From Lonsdalea britannica (lineage in GTDB: Bacteria > Pseudomonadota > Gammaproteobacteria > Enterobacterales > Enterobacteriaceae): a stretch of 12,342 bases of DNA. The notes under the pieces are model-generated. The model saw nothing but the letters and a program-made list of their open reading frames with translations. It was not told the origin of the DNA and made no database searches. How positions within the stretch are numbered: position 1 is the first letter of the stretch; each line of letters begins with the position of its first letter. Position numbers and translations under genes: made by a program. The stretch spans positions 1 through 12,342 of the forward strand of contig NZ_CAMKXG010000090.1 in assembly GCF_946477055.1 (NCBI RefSeq). Direction: 5' to 3'. Positions 7,381 to 12,342 of the stretch are shown here, in pieces.

Positions 7381-9939
7381 ATGAAGATGGAAGGTCCGGT
7401 CGCTGATTACTATCACATATTGCTACCAGCTTTGGAGCAGACGATGTTAGCCGTCGTCCTGATTGATGAGTGCGACCGCGTCCTGTTTTTTAATGCGGCC
7501 GCAGAAAGACTGTGGGGATACTCTCGCGACGACGTGCTTGGACAACACATGCGCCCGCTGTTGCCCAAGGCCATGCGGGAGGTGCATACCCGCTACATTC
7601 GCAGAAACCGCCAGGGAAATGCACCTCGAGCGGAAGCGATGAGCCGCGATATCCTCATGGAAAAACGGGATGGACAACAGCTATGGGCGAAGTTCTTCCT
7701 GTCTAAAGTCGATGTTGATGGGCGCATTCATTTCATGGCGATCGCGCGTGATGTCACGGACGAGGTCGCCCGTCGGGAAGAAACCCGACTGCTGTTGCTG
7801 GCGATCAACAACACTGATCGCGTCGTTTGCGTGTTGGACGCGTCTCGACGGATCGTTCAAATCAACCGGGCATTCACCTCCTTGTTTGGCTATACGGCCG
7901 AAGAGTCCATCGGAAAAGGGCCCAGCGAACTGCTGGCAAGCCCACGCACAGATGAAACGTTACTGGACAAACTGCGCACGAAAACCCAGGACTGGCTGGG
8001 CGTGCACGGCGACATCCTGACGCTGACCAAAGACGGCCGAGACGTTTGGGTGCGCTTCTCCGTCAATCCTATTGTTGACGAGCGAAACAACGAGCTTATT
8101 AAAAACTATGTGGTCGTGTTATCGGATGTCACTGAGGAACGTCTGATTCAGGATTTGGAGCGCGATGCGCTGGAGGCGTTGACCAGCAGTTTATCGTTCA
8201 ATGAACTCGGTAATTTCCTATGCCGCCGCATCGAAACGATTGTGCCCGATGTGCTGGTGTCCGTCTGTCGGGTGGAAGACAACAAATTGCGTCCCTGGGC
8301 CGCGCCCAGTTTTCACGACTCTTACGGGCCTGACTGGGAGGGCGTCGCGATAGGCGAGGGCGTCGCGGGTTGCGGTACGGCCGCGTTCAGAGGCGAACAG
8401 GTGATGGTGGATGACATCGAAACCGATCCCCTGTGGGCGCCCTATAAACATAAAATGTTGCCGCATGGCCTGCGCGCCTGCTGGACCTATCCTATCAAGC
8501 AGCGTGACGGCCGGGTGCTCGGGACTTTCGCTTTCTATTTTCGGCAAGGTACAAAACCCAATACCTTCCTTGAACATATCGCCGACGCGAGTATTCACCT
8601 GTGTACCTTGGCGATAGAGCGGGAAGAAAACCGTCAGCAGATGGCTCGCGTCGTCAGATTTGATGCGCTTACCGGCTTACCGAATCGCAGCTACATGCAT
8701 TGCCATGTGGACGATTTGCTCGCCTCATCCAGCCAGAAGATTGGCTTTTTCAATCTGGATCTGGACCATTTCAAAGATATCAACGATATGTTTGGCCATG
8801 CGGCGGGCGATCAAGTGCTGGTGGCGATGGCGAACCGATTGCAGTCGTGGATCCGTTCGGACGAGTTCATCAGCCGCACTGAGACCGACCAGTTCGTCAT
8901 CGTCATGCCGAATTTTGACGTTACGCGGGCATCGGCGCTGGCAAGTCAGGTGCTCAGCATTGTAAGAGATCCGATCAAAATCAGCGGTCATAGACTGAGC
9001 TTGTCGGCCAGTCTCGGTATCAGCCAGTATCCCGAAGGCGGCACCACGCGAGAAGTGCTGCTGACGAATGCCATGAATGCCATGTACAAGGCCAAAAAGT
9101 CTGGCGGCAACGTCTTCCGATTTTTCAGCGCTGAAATGAACGTACTGGCCCGCGAGCGATTGTTGCTCGGCGCCGCGCTCAAGTCTGCCGTGGCGCATCG
9201 GCAACTGCATCTGCACTATCAGCCTCAGGTATGTACGCGCAGCGGAAAACTGTTTGGCGTCGAGGCGTTGGCCCGCTGGCATCACCCCGAATTCGGCGAT
9301 GTGCCGCCCGATCGGTTTATCCGTCTGGCTGAGGATATCGGCGAGATTGACAGCATCGGTCGCTGGGCGTTGGAAGAGGCGTGCCGGCAGATGGCCGCGT
9401 GGCGGGCGGAAGGCATTCGTGTACCGGTGGTGTCGGTGAACCTCTCTTCGTATAACTTCAATCATCCGGATCTTCCAGCGTATGTGTCTCGCCAGCTGCA
9501 AACCTACGGGCTCGCGGGGTCGAACCTGACCATCGAGATCACAGAGAGCCTGATGATGTCGCTGACAGATGAAACGCTGGATATTCTTAACCGCATACGT
9601 GCGTTGGGCGTGGGACTGTCAGTGGATGACTTTGGTACCGGTTTTTCCAGCCTGTCCAGCCTCGCCAACCTTCCGGTCACGGAAGTCAAAATCGATCGCA
9701 GTTTCATCGACCAGTGCGGAAAGCAAAACCGGCTGCGTTCGGTGGTGCATGCCGTCATTGGTATCGGACGTAGTCTGGATTTGATGGTGGTGGCTGAAGG
9801 GGTGGAAACGGAAGAACAGCGCCGATTGCTGATTGCGCTGGATTGCCCGGTAGTACAGGGCTATTTGTTCTCGAAACCGCTGCCGCCGAACGCTTTGAAC
9901 CAATGGATGGCGTCTTCAAGCCCGAGTAAGCAGCATTAA
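7381..9939 (+). CDS. dosP: Haem-PAS oxygen-sensing c-di-GMP phosphodiesterase DosP
   Basis: This 852-residue cytoplasmic protein has domains in order: PAS with haem (about 15-125), PAS (140-250), GAF (270-415), GGDEF-like (425-585) and EAL (605-840). It matches E. coli DosP from the N-terminus (LPALEQTM, FFNAAAERLWGY). The two haem ligands of E. coli DosP (His77 and Met95 in its numbering, 18 apart) correspond to His69 and Met87 here, also 18 apart, and the O2-contacting Arg is Arg89 (AMSRD). The GGDEF motif is degenerate (ETDQF at 501-505), so cyclase activity is unlikely, although the DLDHFKDIND block remains. The EAL site looks active: EAL 628-630, Asn687, EITES 719-723, DDFGTG from 749, Lys770, EGVET 806-810 and QGY 826-828. 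Expected role: O2-stimulated hydrolysis of c-di-GMP. Unlike E. coli there is no dosC next to it, and the GAF domain is complete. The gene is followed by a strong terminator. Confidence 0.93.
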   Translation: MKMEGPVADYYHILLPALEQTMLAVVLIDECDRVLFFNAAAERLWGYSRDDVLGQHMRPLLPKAMREVHTRYIRRNRQGNAPRAEAMSRDILMEKRDGQQLWAKFFLSKVDVDGRIHFMAIARDVTDEVARREETRLLLLAINNTDRVVCVLDASRRIVQINRAFTSLFGYTAEESIGKGPSELLASPRTDETLLDKLRTKTQDWLGVHGDILTLTKDGRDVWVRFSVNPIVDERNNELIKNYVVVLSDVTEERLIQDLERDALEALTSSLSFNELGNFLCRRIETIVPDVLVSVCRVEDNKLRPWAAPSFHDSYGPDWEGVAIGEGVAGCGTAAFRGEQVMVDDIETDPLWAPYKHKMLPHGLRACWTYPIKQRDGRVLGTFAFYFRQGTKPNTFLEHIADASIHLCTLAIEREENRQQMARVVRFDALTGLPNRSYMHCHVDDLLASSSQKIGFFNLDLDHFKDINDMFGHAAGDQVLVAMANRLQSWIRSDEFISRTETDQFVIVMPNFDVTRASALASQVLSIVRDPIKISGHRLSLSASLGISQYPEGGTTREVLLTNAMNAMYKAKKSGGNVFRFFSAEMNVLARERLLLGAALKSAVAHRQLHLHYQPQVCTRSGKLFGVEALARWHHPEFGDVPPDRFIRLAEDIGEIDSIGRWALEEACRQMAAWRAEGIRVPVVSVNLSSYNFNHPDLPAYVSRQLQTYGLAGSNLTIEITESLMMSLTDETLDILNRIRALGVGLSVDDFGTGFSSLSSLANLPVTEVKIDRSFIDQCGKQNRLRSVVHAVIGIGRSLDLMVVAEGVETEEQRRLLIALDCPVVQGYLFSKPLPPNALNQWMASSSPSKQH

Positions 9940-10046
9940 ACTGAGGTAATTTGGGGTCTGCGGGGCGAAATTCGGAGTCTGAGTGAGTACATCGGTGTTC
10001 ACTTACTAGCTGAGACTTTCAAGAACCCGTCACCAATGCATTGAAA

Positions 10047-10079
10047 CGAACACCCGGTTTGACCGGGTGTTCGTTTTTT
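10047..10079 (+). terminator. Rho-independent terminator of dosP
   Basis: CGAACACCCGG (10047-10057) pairs perfectly with CCGGGTGTTCG (10063-10073) around a 5-base loop, and TTTTTT follows (10074-10079). It terminates dosP on the + strand. On the - strand the hairpin follows the gap stop codon but has only TTT after it, so it may act more weakly as a shared terminator for gap. Confidence 0.9.
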
Positions 10080-10083
10080 GAGG

Positions 10084-11097
10084 TTATAAAGCTTCTTGCT
10101 CAGCCATCATAAGCGCCAGATCGACAAGCCGATTTGAAAATCCCCACTCGTTGTCATACCAGGCAAGAATTTTGACCATGTTGCCGCCAATCGCCAGAGT
10201 CGAGAGCCCATCAATAATGGATGAACGCGGGTCGCCCTGATAATCACTGGAAACCAACGGTTCGTCGCTATACCCCAGGATGCCCTGCAACGGGCCGGAA
10301 GCCGCCGCTTCGCGGAATGCATTATTCACGTCCTCCGCGGTCACATCCCGTTCCAGCGTCACGGTGAGATCGACGATCGACACCACCGGGACAGGTACTC
10401 TCAGCGAGTAGCCGGTCAATCGTCCATCCAGCTCGGGGATTACCTTGCCCAGCGCTTTAGCGGCACCGCTGGAGTAAGGCACAATCGACAGCGCCGCGGC
10501 CCGCGCACCCCGTAGATCTTTTTCCGGTTGATCGTGTAATACCTGACTATTGGTATAAGCATGCGTGGTGTTCATCAACCCGTGTTTGATGCCAAAACGC
10601 TGGTGAAGAACCTGAGCGGCAGGCGCCAGCCCGTTGGTGGTGCAGCTGCCGTTGCTGACCACATAGTGTTTTTGCGGGTCGTACAGCGTATCGTTAACGC
10701 CCATCACCACGGTTAAATCGTCATTTTTTCCCGGCGCGGAGATGATGACGCGTTTGGCGCCGCCGCTTTCAATATGCACAGCAGCTTTATCGCGTTCGGT
10801 GAAGAAGCCGGTTGCTTCAATCACGATATCGACGTCCACATCACGCCAGGGAATGCGAGCCGGATCGCGCTCACTAAATACGACAATGGGCTGACCATCG
10901 ACCAGCAACTGTTTCTCGTCCGCTTCGACGGTGACGGGCAGCGTGCCCAGCAGCGAGTCGTACTTCAATAAATGAGCCAGCGTTTTGCTGTCGGTCAGAT
11001 CGTTGATTGCTACAATCTGGATATTAGGATTGTTCAGTGCCGCACGTAACACGTTGCGTCCGATTCTACCGAAACCATTAATACCGACCTTAACCAT
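10084..11097 (-). CDS. gap: Type I glyceraldehyde-3-phosphate dehydrogenase, GapB-like
   Basis: This 337-residue cytoplasmic enzyme oxidises glyceraldehyde-3-phosphate to 1,3-bisphosphoglycerate, or runs in reverse in gluconeogenesis. The Rossmann motif INGFGRIGR is at 6-14, Asp33 (INDLTD) suggests NAD+ rather than NADP+, the catalytic Cys is 152 (GSCTTNG) and the base His is 179 (TTHAYTN). The C-terminus has WYDNEWGFSNR. Overall it is closer to Bacillus GapB-type sequences (APGKNDDLTVVMGVN, SDEPLVSSDY, LAWYDNEWG) than to E. coli GapA, so it is probably a second GAPDH rather than the main glycolytic one. Oddities: Gly150 and Gly156 flank the active-site Cys where Ala/Ser and a second Cys are usual, and Val238 replaces the Asn of RVPxPN. 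The start at 11097 is set by TAAGGAG (11104-11110) and by homology; an in-frame ATG at 11163 would add 22 non-homologous residues. It lies 78 bases downstream of a GlxA-type regulator on the same strand. Confidence 0.92.
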   Translation of the reverse strand: MVKVGINGFGRIGRNVLRAALNNPNIQIVAINDLTDSKTLAHLLKYDSLLGTLPVTVEADEKQLLVDGQPIVVFSERDPARIPWRDVDVDIVIEATGFFTERDKAAVHIESGGAKRVIISAPGKNDDLTVVMGVNDTLYDPQKHYVVSNGSCTTNGLAPAAQVLHQRFGIKHGLMNTTHAYTNSQVLHDQPEKDLRGARAAALSIVPYSSGAAKALGKVIPELDGRLTGYSLRVPVPVVSIVDLTVTLERDVTAEDVNNAFREAAASGPLQGILGYSDEPLVSSDYQGDPRSSIIDGLSTLAIGGNMVKILAWYDNEWGFSNRLVDLALMMAEQEAL

Positions 11098-11103
11098 GAT
11101 GAA

Positions 11104-11110
11104 CTCCTTA
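11104..11110 (-). promoter_or_regulatory. Ribosome-binding site that sets the gap start at 11097
   Basis: TAAGGAG on the - strand lies 6 bases before ATG 11097. It rules in favour of this start over the longer open frame from 11163. Confidence 0.85.
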
Positions 11111-11148
11111 GTATTTGTGTCTGGAGTCACTCTAGGTCGTGAGGGGTT

Positions 11149-11183
11149 TGGCGTAAATGACAAATAAGGATCATTTTACGCCA
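11149..11183. repeat. Inverted repeat between regulator gene and gap
   Basis: TGGCGTAAA (11149-11157) and TTTACGCCA (11175-11183) are perfect 9-base inverted repeats. The pairing extends by TGA/TCA past a one-base bulge, leaving a loop of about 10 bases. The repeat covers the TAA stop of the regulator gene. There is no T run, so it is not a standard terminator. On the - strand the downstream arm overlaps a weak -35-like TTTACG, which has TAGAGT 17 bases further on as a possible -10 for gap. An operator or an mRNA-processing stem are both possible. Confidence 0.5.
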
Positions 11184-12156
11184 TATTCCGGCAGTGAAAG
11201 CGTTCGCGGTACTCTCCGGGCGTCAGGTGCAGCTGTTTTTCAAAACTACGACGAAGATTAATGCTGCTGCCAAATCCGGTTTGCTGCGCGATTTTGTCTA
11301 ATGTATCGCGCGTTTGCTCCAGCTGTTGCCGTGCGGCCGCAAGGCGTGCTTCAGCGACATAACGGGCAGGGGAGGCGCCGATATCACGGGTAAACACGCG
11401 GGTAAAATTACGCGGGCTCATCGCGGCTTTTTCCGCAAGTTTTTCCACACAGAGGTCCGCCGCGATGTTTTCCAGTATCCACGTCTGTAGTTCGCTCATC
11501 GGTCCTGACGCGAGAGAGGGGGGGAGAATGTAGCGACTAAACTGTAACTGACCGCCTGGCCGGCTAAGGTACATCACAAAATCCTGCGCGATATCGCGAG
11601 CCAGGCTGAAACCGTAATCCTCTTCGACCAGCGCCAGCGTGAGGTCAAAGCCGGAACTGACTCCGCCTGACGTCCAAACAGGTCCATCCTGAATATACAG
11701 CGGGCCGCCTTCGACCTTAATTTCAGGGAACGTCGATTGCAAAGTATCGAGTAATTTCCAGTGCGTCGTCGCTCGCCGCCCATCCAGCAAGCCGGCTTCA
11801 GCCAACAGCATGGCTCCGCTACAGATAGAGACGACGCGACGCGCATGAGGAGCGGCAAGACGGACCCAGTCGGCGACGGCGGTGCCTTCCTGAGCATTTT
11901 GACCATGACCGGTAATAAGAATGGTATCGCGTGGCTCTCGAGGGTCCAGCTCATGAAGACGGTGATCGGCCAGCAGATTCAATCCGGACCGGCCGTGGAT
12001 CACCTGATGCGTTTGCGTTGTCGCGATATCAATATGATAACGCGGGTGATCCAAGCCTTCTGCGTGCAACCGATTGGCCTGCATGAGGATGTCGGCAATA
12101 CCGGTAGACTCGAATAAAATGCCGCCGTCGGGGACGATGATGAGGATTTTTTTCAT
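11176..12156 (-). CDS. GlxA-family transcriptional regulator (DJ-1/PfpI + AraC)
   Basis: This 326-residue protein has an N-terminal DJ-1/PfpI (class I amidotransferase-like) ligand domain at about 1-195 and a C-terminal AraC-type DNA-binding domain at about 222-322. The nucleophile-elbow cysteine is Cys112 (ICSGA), followed by the family-typical RRATTHW at 127-133. The two helix-turn-helix units are visible as LAEKAAMSPRNFTRVF (about 240-255) and LDKIAQQTGFGSSINLRRSF (about 286-305) ending in LTPGEYR. Such proteins usually sense a small molecule through the DJ-1 domain without being enzymes. An in-frame TAG two codons before the ATG fixes the start, and AGGA lies only one base from the ATG, so the ribosome-binding site is poorly placed. 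It sits just upstream of gap on the same strand and is the obvious candidate regulator of it. The ligand is unknown. Confidence 0.9.
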   Translation of the reverse strand: MKKILIIVPDGGILFESTGIADILMQANRLHAEGLDHPRYHIDIATTQTHQVIHGRSGLNLLADHRLHELDPREPRDTILITGHGQNAQEGTAVADWVRLAAPHARRVVSICSGAMLLAEAGLLDGRRATTHWKLLDTLQSTFPEIKVEGGPLYIQDGPVWTSGGVSSGFDLTLALVEEDYGFSLARDIAQDFVMYLSRPGGQLQFSRYILPPSLASGPMSELQTWILENIAADLCVEKLAEKAAMSPRNFTRVFTRDIGASPARYVAEARLAAARQQLEQTRDTLDKIAQQTGFGSSINLRRSFEKQLHLTPGEYRERFHCRNMA

Positions 12157-12294
12157 GTCCTAAAAAGTATACTTTTGACAGGGTAAGTCAATAATTTAGA
12201 AGCTGTGCATATTTTTAACTGTAAATACATACAGGTTGGCTTTATGATACACTTGGTCGTTGAGATTTATGCTGGAACTAGGACAGTATTTTAA
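12157..12294. other. Upstream region of the regulator gene, to the contig end
   Basis: These 138 AT-rich bases contain no gene. On the - strand, TTGACT (12191-12186) with TACTTT (12169-12164) after 16 bases, or TATACT (12171-12166) after 14, could be a promoter for the regulator. Any divergently transcribed + strand neighbour would start beyond the contig end. Confidence 0.4.
12163..12176. promoter_or_regulatory. Perfect 14-base palindrome, candidate operator
   Basis: AAAAGTATACTTTT is its own reverse complement. It ends 6 bases before the regulator's start codon and overlaps the candidate -10 element, a typical position for a repressor or autoregulatory site. The binding protein is unknown, and AraC-type proteins more often use direct repeats. 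Confidence 0.5.
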
Positions 12295-12342
12295 CTGTCT
12301 CTTATACACATCTGACGCTGCCGACGAAGAGGATAGTGTAGA
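12295..12342 (-). other. Sequencing adapter (Nextera i5 side), not genomic
   Basis: CTGTCTCTTATACACATCT (12295-12313) is the reverse-complemented Tn5 mosaic end. It is followed by the reverse complements of the read-1 linker (12314-12327), the same i5 index (AGAGGATA, 12328-12335) and the start of the P5 arm. These 48 bases are the exact reverse complement of 2-49. It is untrimmed adapter, not a biological terminal repeat. Confidence 0.98.

Noticed and set aside
8725..9501. 258-codon open frame on the - strand inside dosP
   Set aside because: It is antisense to the conserved GGDEF-EAL region, with no domain recognised.
9960..10020. Imperfect hairpin (AGTCT/AGACT with AGTGA/TCACT inside) after dosP
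   Set aside because: It has short interrupted stems and no T run. The strong terminator at 10047-10079 explains dosP termination better.
1..12342. Terminal inverted repeats with Tn5 mosaic ends, suggesting a transposon or linear element
   Set aside because: The repeats are full Nextera adapters including the index and P5 arm, and no transposase or target-site duplication accompanies them.

Overview
The window is chromosomal DNA from a Gram-negative gammaproteobacterium, most likely of the order Enterobacterales. Three genes (yjbB, dld and dosP) read as clear relatives of their Escherichia coli counterparts. Gene order and several sequence details differ from E. coli, which would suit a more distant family such as Pectobacteriaceae or Yersiniaceae, but the genus cannot be fixed from this sequence alone. 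Both ends (1-49 and 12295-12342) are untrimmed Illumina Nextera adapter. The genuine DNA is therefore about 50-12294, and the window is probably one complete assembly contig.

Left part (50-3055, + strand): the 3' end of an operon. It holds the C-terminal third or so of a metal-dependent alkaline-phosphatase-superfamily phosphodiesterase, two ABC importer permeases and the ATPase. The genes overlap or lie within 20 bases of each other. The layout suggests uptake of a phosphorus-containing compound. The substrate-binding protein is not in the window and may lie upstream. Next on the same strand is yjbB (3312-4955), a Na+/phosphate cotransporter-family protein with a PhoU-like tail, so the left 5 kb may share a phosphorus theme.

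Middle (5049-9939): dld, the quinone-linked D-lactate dehydrogenase, lies on the - strand, convergent with yjbB. After a roughly 580-base non-coding stretch with one candidate flagellar sigma-28 promoter comes dosP on the + strand. DosP is a haem-PAS oxygen sensor with a c-di-GMP phosphodiesterase output. Both haem ligands and the EAL catalytic residues are visible, the GGDEF motif is degenerate, and the protein carries a complete GAF domain. No diguanylate cyclase partner (dosC) is adjacent.

Right part (10084-12156, - strand): a type I glyceraldehyde-3-phosphate dehydrogenase of the GapB-like kind, with unusual residues flanking the active site. Just upstream of it is a GlxA-type regulator (DJ-1/PfpI domain plus AraC DNA-binding domain). 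A dyad lies between the two genes, and a 14-base perfect palindrome sits directly at the regulator's start. A strong terminator at 10047-10079 separates dosP from gap.

No RNA gene, CRISPR array, insertion sequence or prophage gene was seen. The most interesting leads are the orphan DosP with an intact GAF domain, the phosphodiesterase-plus-importer cassette, and the regulator/GAPDH pair with its palindromic sites.
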